64,000 nt of DNA. Source: Palsa-504 sp963839095. GTDB taxonomy: Bacteria; Actinomycetota; Actinomycetes; Streptosporangiales; Streptosporangiaceae. The stretch is taken from contig CAWIUF010000005.1 in the NCBI GenBank assembly GCA_963839095.1, positions 184,033 to 248,032 of the forward strand. The letters are read 5' to 3'. Position numbers and translations under genes: made by a program. Shown in pieces: positions 35,033 through 43,866 of this stretch. Position 1 is the stretch's first letter. Each line of letters begins with the position of its first letter. Under the pieces are notes generated by a model, which made no database searches, was not told the origin of the DNA, and saw nothing but the letters and a program-made list of their open reading frames with translations.

Positions 35033-36023
35033 ATGCCGAACGAGGCTCAGGTCATCCCCCTGCCACACCGCCGGGCGCCCGCGTCCGGCCGTGACCACGC
35101 GAGCCGGCGCGCCGCCCGGCGCCGGTTCGCCCCGTGCGTCCGCGCCGAGCCCGCCCCGGCAACCGGAACGCCGCCGGGGACTCATGGACGCAGCTCGTGG
35201 CGACGGCTCGGCGTTCCTGCGCCGCAGGATCGCCGGCGACTACGAGGTCGACGAGTTCGGCTTCGACCAGGACCTCACCGACAACGTGCTGCTGCCGCCG
35301 CTGCGGCTGGTCTACGAGAAGTGGTTCCGCGTCGAGGTGACCGGCGTCGAGAACCTGCCGAGCGACGGGTGGCGCGCTGGTCGTCAGCAACCACTCCGGC
35401 ACGTTGCCGTGGGACTCGGTGATGACCGCGCTCGCCGTGCACGACAACCACCCGGACCACCGCTACCTGCGGATGCTCGGCGCCGACCTGGTGTTCCAGA
35501 CGCCGATCCTGGGCGAGCTCGCACGCAAGACCGGGCAGACGCTGGCCTGCAACCCGGACGCCGAGCGGCTGCTGTCCGCGGGCGAACTGGTCGGGGTGTG
35601 GCCGGAGGGGTTCAAGGGCGTCGGCAAGTCGTTCCGGGACCGGTACAAGCTGCAACGCTTCGGCCGTGGCGGGTTCGTCTCCGCGGCCATGCGCACCGGC
35701 GTGCCGATCATCCCGTGCTCGATCGTCGGAGCCGAGGAGATCTACCCGAAGATCGCCGACCTGCGTCCGCTGGCGCGCGCTGTTCGGCCTGCCCTACTTC
35801 CCGGTGACGCCGCTGTTCCCGCTGCTCGGGCCGCTCGGCGCCGATCCCGCTGCCGACGAAGTGGCGCATCGAGTTCGGCGAGCCGATCCACACCGGCGAC
35901 CACCCGGCCGAGGCCGCGGACGACCCGATGCTGACGTTCACCATCACCGACCAGGTGCGCGAGACGATCCAGCAGACGCTCTACCGGATGCTGGCGCAGC
36001 GCCGCAACGTCTTCCTGGGCTGA
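35033..36023 (+). CDS. Lysophospholipid acyltransferase (PlsC-like); frameshifted
   Basis: The catalytic block, VVSNHSGTLPWDSV, is the HX(n)D motif of the PlsC superfamily in the form typical for the actinobacterial Rv0502 branch. It is followed by ADLVFQTPILGELARKTGQT, GVWPEGFKGVGKSFRDRYKL (the glycerol-phosphate-binding EG motif) and FVSAAMRTGVPIIPCSIVGA. Repaired C-terminal text is KWRIEFGEPIHTGDHPAEAA and VRETIQQTLYRMLAQRRNVF. Indels lie near 35140-35180, 35373, 35780 and 35850-35866. It probably acylates a lyso-lipid at the membrane. Start ATG 35033. Confidence 0.83.
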
Positions 36024-36302
36024 TCAGCGGCCCATCACGACAGCGGGCGACACGACGTTCGCGATCTGCGGGTCGTGCCGGCTCGTCCCGCCGACGTGCC
36101 CGAAGGCGGCGACGAACAGGAACAGCGCGATCAGCGCGAGCACCGCAAGAGCTCCGAGCAACGGGACGATGATCGCCTTGGCGGCGCTGGCGATGGTCTT
36201 GATGATGCGGCCGACCAGCATGAACGCGCCGACGAGGACCAGGACCAGGGTCCCGGGGATCGCCGGGCTGATGGTGGGCAGGGCTTGGGCGACGGTGCTC
36301 AC
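36024..36302 (-). CDS. Small membrane protein of unknown function
   Basis: An intact protein of 92 residues with two or three hydrophobic segments (GTLVLVLVGAFMLVGRII and AIIVPLLGALAVLALIAL). It starts MSTVAQALPTISPAIP and ends in ANVVSPAVVMGR. Its stop abuts the plsC-like stop (36023/36024). I do not recognise the family. The stretch after it (36303-36581) carries the promoter region of the divergent XRE gene. Confidence 0.65.
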   Translation of the reverse strand: MSTVAQALPTISPAIPGTLVLVLVGAFMLVGRIIKTIASAAKAIIVPLLGALAVLALIALFLFVAAFGHVGGTSRHDPQIANVVSPAVVMGR

Positions 36303-36401
36303 TGCTGCCTCCAGCGGGTGACTTCAGGCGGCGGAGCGAGGGCGGTTCTCGCGGTGAAGGGGAGACGCGAACCCTGGATTTCAGGTTCTTCAGCAACTCC
36401 C

Positions 36402-36423
36402 GTTGAATTCAGTGAACTTCAAC
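36402..36423. promoter_or_regulatory. Operator candidate 1 upstream of XRE gene
   Basis: Perfect inverted repeat GTTGAA (36402-36407) and TTCAAC (36418-36423) around the 9-bp palindrome TTCAGTGAA (36408-36416). The same 9-mer occurs again at 36552. The region is much more AT-rich than its surroundings. Confidence 0.5.
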
Positions 36424-36500
36424 CAAAACAACTGAAGAGCGTCTGCAGCCTACGTCCGGCGGATGGCCTAGTCAACGGGCACTATGGCCCGACGCATTGC

Positions 36501-36530
36501 TTGAGCAGGCACTTTCTGTCACCCTTATGT
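36501..36530 (+). promoter_or_regulatory. Putative promoter of the XRE gene
   Basis: TTGAGC (36501-36506) and TTATGT (36525-36530) with an 18-base spacer resemble a sigma-70-type promoter. It lies between the two TTCAGTGAA sites, as expected for a repressible promoter. Confidence 0.4.
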
Positions 36531-36551
36531 CCTGAACTCCGCTCGGTGAAC

Positions 36552-36560
36552 TTCAGTGAA
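36552..36560. promoter_or_regulatory. Operator candidate 2 upstream of XRE gene
   Basis: Second copy of the 9-bp palindrome TTCAGTGAA, in the context GAACTTCAGTGAATTG, 22 bases before the ATG at 36582 and downstream of the putative -10. A repressor here would block elongation or ribosome access. Confidence 0.5.
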
Positions 36561-36581
36561 TTGTGGTGAAGGGGCGTTCCC

Positions 36582-37624
36582 ATGGCGCAGCCGACCGGAC
36601 CGGCGAACGAGCGGGCCGCGCTCGCCGCTCGGCTGCGCGACCTGCGGATCGGCCGCTGGCCGGAGGCCTCCCTGACCCAGCCGCAGCTCGCGGCCGCGCT
36701 GGGCGTCGGCGCGTCGAGCGTCTCGTCGTGGGAGAGCGTCACCGCGACCAAGGTGCCGCCGCCGCCCCGGCTCGACGGCTACGCCACGTTCTTCGCCACG
36801 CGCCGGTCGCTGGCCGGCCCGCGACTGCTGCGCCCGGACGAGCTGACCGCCGAGGAACGGGCCGAACGCGACCGGCTGCGCCGCGAGCTGCTCGACCTGC
36901 GGGCCGGCGACCGGCCCGAGCCCGGCGGGCAGGGCAACCTCTGGCACTTCCCGGACGGCAACCCGGTGCGGCTGATCTGCGGCGAGCTCTCGGCCGACGA
37001 CCGCAAGGGCCTGTTCACCTCGGCGAAGCGCCGCAACTACATCCAGCTGCAGGCCTACGCCGACCTCGACGCGATGGTCGAGCTGTACGGCCACGTCCGC
37101 GCCGAGAACCCGGCCTCCGACGTGCGGTTCGACCTCGCCCCCCGGCTCGAGCACGACGACCTGCAGAGCCACCTGGTGATGCTCGGCAGCGTCGCGATGA
37201 AGCAGGGCGGCAAGACCATGGCGAGCCTGCTGGACCTGCCGATCCGCCAGGTCCGCACGGAGGGAATCGCCAACGGCGAGGTGTTCGACATCGTCGACGG
37301 CGACACCACGACCCGGCATGGTCCCGAGATCTGGGGCGACGACCTGGTCAGCGACGTCGGGCTGTTCGTGCGCGCGGTGAACCCGAACAACCTGGACACC
37401 ACCTCACGATCGTCAGCGGTGTGTTCACCCGCGGGGCGTACGGCGCGGTCCGCTGCCTCACCGACCCGGCCGTGCGCGAGGGCAACCACCAGTACCTGAC
37501 CGAACGCTTCGACCTCGGCAAGCCCTTCGCGGTGCTCATGCGCGTCCCGGTCATCGACCACGCCACGGCGACGCCCGACCTGCGCGTCGAGGCGAACCGC
37601 CTGTACGAGTGGCCGCCCGCCTGA
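36582..37624 (+). CDS. XRE-family regulator with uncharacterised C-terminal domain; one frameshift
   Basis: The N-terminal HTH is LTQPQLAAALGVGASSVSSW (about residues 29-50). A linker (ERAERDRLRRELLDLRAG) precedes a large C-terminal domain: LWHFPDGNPVRLICGEL, ADLDAMVELYGHVRAENPAS, LQSHLVMLGSVAMKQGGKT, IVSGVFTRGAYGAVRCLTDP and HQYLTERFDLGKPFAVLMRV. The domain recurs in actinobacterial XRE proteins but I cannot name it. A missing base near 37403 breaks TTHLTIVSG. Start ATG 36582 has GAAGGGG upstream. Two operator-like sites suggest self-repression. About 347 residues. Confidence 0.7.
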
Positions 37625-37673
37625 CCGGCGCGCCACCGCCCGGCCCGCGACCGCACCGCTACGCTCCCCGCCC

Positions 37674-38108
37674 ATGGGCCAGCCGATGCCGCAGCAGCAG
37701 CAGTTCCCGATCCTCCTGTCGACCATGAACGACGCACCGGGGTTCAAGGTCACCCACGTGCTGGGCGAGGTCTTCGGCCTCACGGTCCGCAGCCGCAACG
37801 CGTTCTCCAACATGGGCGCCGGGTTCAAGTCACTGGCCGGCGGTGAGCTCAAGGGCCTGACCACCCTGCTCCAGCAGTCGCGCGAGGAAGCGATGGGACG
37901 CCTGGTCCAGGAGGCGATGGCACGCGGCGCGAACGCCGTCCTCGCCATGCGCTTCGACTGCAACGAGATCGGCGGCACGGCGAGCGAGATCGCCGCCTAC
38001 GGCACCGCCGTCTACATCGTTCCGGAGAACCAGCACCAGCAGCAGGGTCACCAGCAGCAGCAAGCCGGGCAGGGCTTCCAGCCGCAGCAGGCCTACCAGC
38101 AGGGCTGA
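37674..38108 (+). CDS. YbjQ/UPF0145-like heavy-metal-binding domain protein
   Basis: An intact protein of 144 residues. The YbjQ pattern is present: ILLSTMNDAPGFKVTHVLGE, then VFGLTVRSRN, EEAMGRLVQEAMARGANAV and LAMRFDCNEIGGTASEIAAY GT-type strand. It lacks a membrane segment. The termini are Gln-rich (MPQQQQ; HQQQQAGQGFQPQQAYQQG). YbjQ proteins form pentamers and have been linked to metal binding or biofilm; the function is not established. Start ATG 37674. It converges on the HAD hydrolase gene, 1 bp between stops. Confidence 0.82.
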   Translation: MGQPMPQQQQFPILLSTMNDAPGFKVTHVLGEVFGLTVRSRNAFSNMGAGFKSLAGGELKGLTTLLQQSREEAMGRLVQEAMARGANAVLAMRFDCNEIGGTASEIAAYGTAVYIVPENQHQQQGHQQQQAGQGFQPQQAYQQG

Positions 38109-38109
38109 C

Positions 38110-39009
38110 TCACCCGTCGCGGCGGCGGTAGGCGAGGCCGGCGGCGACCGCGCCGGCCACCGCGCCCGCCCCGAGCACCGACGGGACGCCGATCTTGGCG
38201 GCCTTGCGTCCGGTCCGGAAGTCGCGGATCTCCCAGCCGCGCCTGCGGGCCACCTCTCGCAGGGCGCCGTCCGGGTTGACCGCGACCGCGGTGCCGACCG
38301 CGGACAGCATCGGGCACGTCGTTCGACGAGTCCGAGTACGCCGTGCAGCGGCGCAGGTCGAGGCCCTCCCGCGCGGCCAGCGCGCGCACGGCGTGCGCCT
38401 TCGCCGAGCCGTGCAGCATGTCGCCGACGAGCCGGCCGGTGTAGACGCCGTCCTTGTGCTCGGAGACGGTGCCCAGCGCCCCGGTCAGCCCGAGCCGGCG
38501 CGCGATGATCGCGGCCAGCTCGATCGGGGTCGCGGTCACCAGCCACACCCGCTGGCCCGCGTCCAGGTGCATCTGGGCGAGCGCCCGGGTGCCGGACCAG
38601 ATCTTGTCGGCCATCAGCTCGTCGTAGATCTCCTCGCCGAGTCGACCAGCTCCTCGACGGTGTGCCCGGCGACGAACGACAGCGCCTGCTCGCGGCTGGC
38701 CCTGATGCCGTCCTGGCTCTCCTTGCCGCCGACCCGGAACCACACCTGCTGCAGCGCGAACCGCGCGAGGTCGGAGCTGGTGAAGAACTTGCGCGCGGCG
38801 AGGCCGCGGGCGAAGTGGAAGATCGACGCGCCGACCATCATCGTGTTGTCGACGTCGAAGAACGCGGCGGCGGTCAGGTCTGGGGGTCGCCGCTGCGCGG
38901 CGGCCGCCGCGTGTTCCGCGGCGTACGCGACCTCGGCCGACGCCTCGCCCGCCAGCTCGGCGAGCCGCTCCACCTCGGCTTCGCCCGAGCTGCCCCGCCG
39001 ATGTGCCAC
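38110..39009 (-). CDS. HAD-IB family hydrolase (SerB1-like phosphatase); frameshifted
   Basis: Motif I is AAFFDVDNTMMVGASIFHFA with the nucleophile DxD. Motif II is VWLVTATPIELAAII, and motifs III/IV are AYSDSSNDVP. This is the HAD-IB set of phosphoserine-phosphatase-like enzymes. The C-terminal helix region ends in GAGAVAGAVAAGLAYRRR, a membrane-anchoring segment also seen in the mycobacterial SerB1 relatives (Rv0505c position). Indels near 38640 and 38315 break the frame. The start is GTG 39009. The substrate may be phosphoserine or a lipid phosphate. Confidence 0.8.
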
Positions 39010-39135
39010 CGCTTGCGCCTCCCGTGCTGACGTCCGCCGGAGCCTGCGTGCCGGACCACCTGCCGACCAGCCTAGCGACGCGCCGCCGGCCGGACCGGGG
39101 ACCTCGGCGTGCCCCGATCGGGTGTTGTCGCCGGA

Positions 39136-40402
39136 TCACGAACCGAGCTGCAGACCGGGGAGTCCGGGCAGCAGGGGGCCGAGGGTGATCGGTGGCAACG
39201 GCAGCGGCAGCACGATCGGCGGCGGCGTCGACGTGGTGGTCTGCCCGCCGGTGCCGCCCGGTTGCTGGCCGCCGGACGTCGTCGGCACCACGATCGGCGC
39301 GCCAGGCAGCCCGGGCTGGCTGGACCTGGTCGGCCGGCTCGGCTGGCCGGGACGCGGCTGCCCGTCCGTCGGCGCCGCCGGGGTCGTCGTGACCGCCGCG
39401 CCGGAGGACGACTGCTGCCGGCCGGGTGCGGTGCCCGACGTCCCGGATCCGCCCGAGCCGCCGACGCGGTCGCACGGTCCGGTCGCGGGCAACGCGCCGA
39501 GGTCGTCCGCGTTGCCCGAGGTGATCTGGCTGCACGGCAACCGGGCCGCCAGCGCGTCCGCCCGGTCGGCGATGGCGTGCCGACAGGGACAGCGACGACG
39601 ACTCGCTCGTGCGGGCCGCGCCCGGCAGCCGCGGCGTGATCGCGGTGAGCCGGTCCTGCTGCTGGCGGGCCCACGCGCTGAGCGTCGACAGCAGCGACCC
39701 GTCCTGACGGGTGGTCAGCGCGATCAGCTGCCGCGAGCCCGCCGACGCGTCGGTGTCGAAGTCGGTGAGGGCCGAGAGGTAGCCGCCGACGGGTGCGTCG
39801 CCGGGGCCGTAGCGCTGCGCGAGCGTCTCCATCTCGGTGACCCGGGAGGTCGCGAACTCCAGGTGCTTGAACGCCTTCTGCTGGTCGCCGAAGGTCAGGC
39901 CGAGCGAGGCCGCCTCCGCGGTCCGCTTGATCCCGTAGAGCGCGTCGCCCGGCAGCGCGTCCCTGCTGAGCAGCAGCGACATCCCGCCCAGCGCGAACAC
40001 CAGGCACAGCACGGCGACCGCGGCTATCGCGAACCGGCCGCGGGCGGAGGTTCCCCGGGGTCTGTCGTCCTCGCTTCGCGGCCCGCGCGGCGGCCTGCTC
40101 GCCCGGGGGGACCGGGTGCCGGGCGGACGCAGCATCCGCGGCTTGGTGACGGGGGTCGGTGCCGCCGGCTGCTGCGCGGTGCGGTCGTCGGCTAAGCCCG
40201 CCAGGACCCGGGAGCGGATCCGGGACCGCTCGCCGCCGTCGGGCGCCGTGACGTCGGCGAGGCCGCCGAGCATGGCGACGAGGGTGCGCTCGTCGCCGGT
40301 GAAGCCGGCCAGGTCGGCCTCGGCGGGTGGGCGCCCGGCACCGGCGCGAGCGCCGCGCTCGTGCTGGTCACCACGCCCGTTGGGCGTCCTGCGCCTGTCC
40401 AC
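39136..40402 (-). CDS. DUF5667 membrane protein, candidate anti-sigma partner of the adjacent sigma factor; frameshifted
   Basis: An N-terminal soluble part (FTGDERTLVAMLGGLADV and RIRSRVLAGLADD) is followed by one membrane helix (residues about 110-130). The conserved DUF5667 block comes next: DALPGDALYGIKRTAEAASL, GDQQKAFKHLEFATSRVTEM and ETLAQRYG. A Pro/Thr/Ser-rich tail ends in GPLLPGLPGLQLGS. One indel near 39580 shifts the last third. It lies directly downstream of a BldN-like sigma gene, the place where membrane anti-sigma factors such as RsbN are found. The anti-sigma role is inference. The start is uncertain (GTG 40402). Confidence 0.7.
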
Positions 40403-40496
40403 TTCCCGCTCCGGCCTGCTCGGGCGATCACGAGGATCTCGTTCGGTGAAACGATTACGGTGTTCCCGGGTTACGGCGCCGCGCGCGCCGGCACGC

Positions 40497-41252
40497 TCAC
40501 CTCACCTCTTCGGGCAGCAACTGGGCGAGCCTGCGCACCGCGCGGTGCTGCAACGCCTTCACGGCGCCGTCGTTGCGGTTCATGATCTTCGCGGTCTCGG
40601 CGACCGAGAGGCCCTGCAGGAACCGCAGCACGATGCACTCGCGCTGGTCGTCGCCGAGCTGGTCGATGCACGTCAGCAGGGCGGCGCGGGTCACGTTCGA
40701 CATGACCTGCTGCTCCGGCCCGACCTGCACCTGCTTGCTGTCGTCGGTGACGTTGGCGGCGATCACCTCGAGCCGGAACCGGCTGGACTTGACGTGGTCC
40801 AGCACGAGGTTGCGGGCGATCGTCACGAACCAGGCGCCCACGTCGCGGCCCTGGTAGGTGACGGTGCCGATGCGGCGCAGTGCACGCAGGAACGTCTCGC
40901 TGGTGACGTCCTCGGCGAGCTCGCGGTCCCCGACGCGGAACAGCACGTAGCGGAACACCACGTCGACGTAGCGGTCGTAGAGGCTCGCGAACGCCGCCGT
41001 GTCGCCGGCCTGAGCCGCGTGCACGAGCTCCCACGCCGCGGCGTGCTCCGGCTCGGGCGCGGGCGCGGGGGTGTCCTGCGCCGGGGTGCCGGGCACGGGC
41101 CTGCTCACGGTGCGGTCCCTGCCGGACGCGGGCCTGGCCGTGCGCCACCCGCGTGACGCCGTCGTGGAGTCACGCTTGGGAAGGCCCGTGGCCGACCCGA
41201 CGGTGAAGGCATCGCCCTCCCTCGTCCGTACTCCAGCTGATCGCACCACCAC
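40497..41252 (-). CDS. ECF RNA polymerase sigma factor, BldN-like
   Basis: Region 2 reads AAFASLYDRYVDVVFRYVLF then ELAEDVTSETFLRALRRI. Region 4 has DQLGDDQRECIVLRFLQGLS, then VAETAKIMNRNDGAVKALQH and RAVRRLAQLLPEEVR. The long N-terminal extension and the NRNDGAVKALQHRA helix fit the BldN/SigK-like actinobacterial group. The start is uncertain: the frame opens at 41252, while GTG 41108 (VSRPVPGTPAQ) or a frameshifted ATG near 41217 with an AGGGAGGG site are alternatives. The downstream DUF5667 protein may be its anti-sigma factor. BldN controls aerial development in Streptomyces. Confidence 0.85.
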   Translation of the reverse strand: MVVRSAGVRTREGDAFTVGSATGLPKRDSTTASRGWRTARPASGRDRTVSRPVPGTPAQDTPAPAPEPEHAAAWELVHAAQAGDTAAFASLYDRYVDVVFRYVLFRVGDRELAEDVTSETFLRALRRIGTVTYQGRDVGAWFVTIARNLVLDHVKSSRFRLEVIAANVTDDSKQVQVGPEQQVMSNVTRAALLTCIDQLGDDQRECIVLRFLQGLSVAETAKIMNRNDGAVKALQHRAVRRLAQLLPEEVR

Positions 41253-41322
41253 CCGGAGTCGTACGCAGCATACGTGTTGTTACTTCGCAGTAGGACCGGT
41301 GCGAGCTCCTCCCCGGTGGGAC

Positions 41323-41346
41323 GCGTCACGGGCGTGATCGTGACGC
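41323..41346. promoter_or_regulatory. Perfect inverted repeat between sigma factor and acyl-CoA synthetase genes
   Basis: GCGTCACG (41323-41330) and CGTGACGC (41339-41346) form perfect 8-bp arms with an 8-base spacer, in the divergent region about 75 bases upstream of the synthetase start. A dimeric repressor site is likely. The regulator is not known. Confidence 0.45.
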
Positions 41347-41421
41347 TAGTGAGTCGTGCCACACTGCGAGTCGATCGCAACGCAAGCGTGTCCGTACCGT
41401 CTCGCGGCAGGAAGGTCGCCG

Positions 41422-42954
41422 ATGACCGAGGTAGCCCCTGACCAGCCCGTCAACCTGGCGGATCTCGTCGCCCGCGCGGCGCGCCGGGTGCCGGGGCTGC
41501 GCGCGCTCGTGGACCTGCCTGCCGGCCGGACGCTCACCTGGTCCCAGGTGGAGCGCGCGGTCGACGCGTACGGCCGCACGCTGCTGGCGGCGGGGCTGGG
41601 CAAGGGCGACCGGGTGGCACTGCACCTGCCCGCGGGCGCGCCGTGGTGCGTCGCGCTGTTCGCCGTGGCGCGGGCCGGCGGGGTCGTCGTGCCGGTCGCG
41701 GCGGACGCCCCGGACCGGGAGCTGCGCCGGGTGCTCGAGCACAGCGGCGCACGCCTGCTGATCGGCGGCGACCCGGTGGACGGCGGCCCGGACCTGGTCG
41801 CGGGGCCGGACCTCGACGCGGACGCCGGGGACGTCGAGCCGCTCGACACCGTCGGCGGCGGCGAGGACGTCGCCGTCCTCTGCTACACCTCGGGCACCGT
41901 GTCGTCCCCGCGCGGCGTGATGTTGTCGCACCGCGCGCTGCTGGCCAACGCCGCGCAGTGCGCGCAGCTCAGACCGGCTCCGGTCACGGCGAACGACCGC
42001 GTGCTGCTCGCGGTGCCGCTGCACCACGTCTACGGGCTCGGCCCCGGCCTGCTCCAGGTCGCCTGGGCGGGCGCGACCGCCGTGCTGATGGACCGGTTCG
42101 GCACCGAGTCCGCGCTGACCGCGTGCCAGGAGCACCGGGTGACCGCGGTGGTCGGCGTGCCGCCGATGTACCAGGCGTTCGCGACCGTGCCGCACGACCG
42201 GCTGGCCACCGCGCTGGCCCACGTCCGGCTGCTCACCTCGGGCGCGGCGCCGCTGCCCGCGGCCGTGCTCGCGCGGATCAAGCACCTGACCGGCCTGTCC
42301 GTGTTCGAGGGCTACGGCCTCACCGAGACCGGGCCGGTGCTGACCTCGACGCTGGTCGGCGGGTACGCCAAGGCCGGCTCGGTCGGCAGGCCGCTGCCGG
42401 GGGTCGAGTTGCGGCTGGTGGACAGCGACGGCACGCCGGTGGGCGACCTCGACGACCCGGACGAGACGCTCGCCGACACCTCCACCGGCGACGAGGCGAC
42501 CGGGCTGGTGTCGGTGCGGGGCGCGAACCTGTTCAGCGGGTACTGGCCGGACGGCGCGCACGGGCCGGACGCCCAGGGCTGGTTCCGCACCGGCGACGTC
42601 GGCTACCTCGACGCGGACGGCGACCTGCACCTCGTGGACCGCGCGGGCGACCTGGTGATCGTGAACGGGTTCAACGTCTACCCGCACGAGGTCGAGGAGG
42701 TGCTGGGCGAGCTCGACGGGATCGCCGAGGCGGCCGTCGTGGGTGAGCCGGACGAGCGGACCGGCGAGGGGGTGCGGGCCGTGCTCGTGCTCGGTGACGG
42801 CGCCGAGCTGACCGAGGAGCAGGTGCGCGAGCACTGCGCGGGGCGGCTCGCCAAGTTCAAGGTGCCCGCGGTCGTCGAGTTCGCTGACGAGCTGCCGCAC
42901 TCGGTCACCGGCAAGGTGCGGCGCGCGAGCCTGCGCGGGGGTGTCGCCGGGTGA
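41422..42954 (+). CDS. AMP-dependent acyl-CoA synthetase
   Basis: An intact protein of 510 residues. The ANL-superfamily motifs are all present: the P-loop VLCYTSGTVSSPRGVMLSHR (slightly unusual, SGTVSSPRG in place of SGTTGxPKG), LLTSGAAPLPAAVL, FEGYGLTETGPVL, GWFRTGDVGYLDADGDL, and the C-terminal Lys in HSVTGKVRRASL. ATG 41422 has GGCAGGAAGG upstream. It activates a carboxylic acid with ATP and CoA; medium- or long-chain fatty acid is most likely. The stop overlaps the GTG of the glutaredoxin gene. Confidence 0.88.
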   Translation: MTEVAPDQPVNLADLVARAARRVPGLRALVDLPAGRTLTWSQVERAVDAYGRTLLAAGLGKGDRVALHLPAGAPWCVALFAVARAGGVVVPVAADAPDRELRRVLEHSGARLLIGGDPVDGGPDLVAGPDLDADAGDVEPLDTVGGGEDVAVLCYTSGTVSSPRGVMLSHRALLANAAQCAQLRPAPVTANDRVLLAVPLHHVYGLGPGLLQVAWAGATAVLMDRFGTESALTACQEHRVTAVVGVPPMYQAFATVPHDRLATALAHVRLLTSGAAPLPAAVLARIKHLTGLSVFEGYGLTETGPVLTSTLVGGYAKAGSVGRPLPGVELRLVDSDGTPVGDLDDPDETLADTSTGDEATGLVSVRGANLFSGYWPDGAHGPDAQGWFRTGDVGYLDADGDLHLVDRAGDLVIVNGFNVYPHEVEEVLGELDGIAEAAVVGEPDERTGEGVRAVLVLGDGAELTEEQVREHCAGRLAKFKVPAVVEFADELPHSVTGKVRRASLRGGVAG

Positions 42955-43196
42955 GCGGGCACGAGGTGACCGTGATGACCCGGCAGGGCTGCCACGCCTG
43001 CGAGGTCGCCGAGGCGGACGTGGCGCGGATCTGCGCGGAGCTGGGCGCGGGCTGGCACGCCGAGGACGTCGACACCGACCCGGAGCTGCGCGCCGAGTAC
43101 GGCGACCGGGTGCCGGTGATCCTGGTCGACGGCGCCGAGCACGGCTACTGGAAGGTCGAGGAACCGCGGCTGCGCGCGGCGCTCAGCAGGCGTTGA
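42951..43196 (+). CDS. Glutaredoxin-family protein
   Basis: An intact protein of 81 residues with the redox motif in VTVMTRQGCHACEVAEADVA (CHAC) and the cis-Pro segment DRVPVILVDGAEHGYW. It belongs to the DUF836/NrdH-like thioredoxin-fold branch found in the Rv0508 position before hemA. GTG 42951 overlaps the synthetase stop by four bases. In a mycothiol-containing cell it may work as a mycoredoxin-like protein; unproved. Its 3' end overlaps the converging gene by 14 bp. Confidence 0.85.
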   Translation: MSGHEVTVMTRQGCHACEVAEADVARICAELGAGWHAEDVDTDPELRAEYGDRVPVILVDGAEHGYWKVEEPRLRAALSRR

Positions 43197-43726
43197 CCAT
43201 CTCGTCGATGGCCGCCTTGGCCGCGGCGTCGTTCTTCGCCGCGGTGGCGGTGAGTGCCTTGCGGGCCGCCGCGGCGCACGCGGTGTCCTTGCTCGAGGCG
43301 TTCTGCGCCGCCGCCTTGTCCTGATTGGCCTGGGTCAGCTGGCTCTGGGTGTTCGTGAGCTGGGTCTGCGTGTTCTGCAGCTCGGTCTTCGCCGACTGGG
43401 CCTGCTGCTGCGCGGCGGACAGGTCCTTGCGGGCGGTGTTCAGCTGGTCGGCCGTGCTCTGCTGGTCGCTGTGCGCCGCGAAGTAGAGGGCGCCGAACGT
43501 CACCGTGCCCGCCAGCAGCAGCACCGCCAGCACGGCGAGCACCACCACCGCCTTGCCGCGCCGGGCCTGCTGCTGGGTGGGCTGCGGTCCCGGTGCCCGG
43601 GTACGCGGCCTGGAACCCGCTGGTGACCGGGTACTGGGCGGTGCCGCCGGTGATCGGGTACCGGGCGGTCGTCTCGCCGGGCTGCTGGTGGTACGGGCCC
43701 TGCTGGGGGTCGTACGGCTGTGTCAT
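43183..43726 (-). CDS. Membrane-anchored coiled-coil protein; one frameshift
   Basis: The N-terminus MTQPYDPQQGPYHQQPGET is Pro/Gln-rich and repeats YPITGG/YPVTSG. One membrane helix follows (VVVLAVLAVLLLAGTVTF). Then a coiled coil rich in Gln, Thr and Ala has TELQNTQTQLTNTQSQLTQA, and a small C-terminal domain with two Cys ends DEMVNAC. One indel near 43595 joins the halves. The layout (helix, long coil, short head) is that of an extracytoplasmic stalk protein. I do not recognise the family. Confidence 0.68.
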
Positions 43727-43866
43727 GGTTCTGCCCCTCCTGTGCCGGTGATCCTGTTTCGTTGGACTTGACCGAACCGTTTCCGGCTCCCAGCGGGTGC
43801 TACCGATTTCTTACGAGAATCCGGGCATGCTCGAACCAGAGTCCGTGAGGGGGCGAAATAGAAGGT

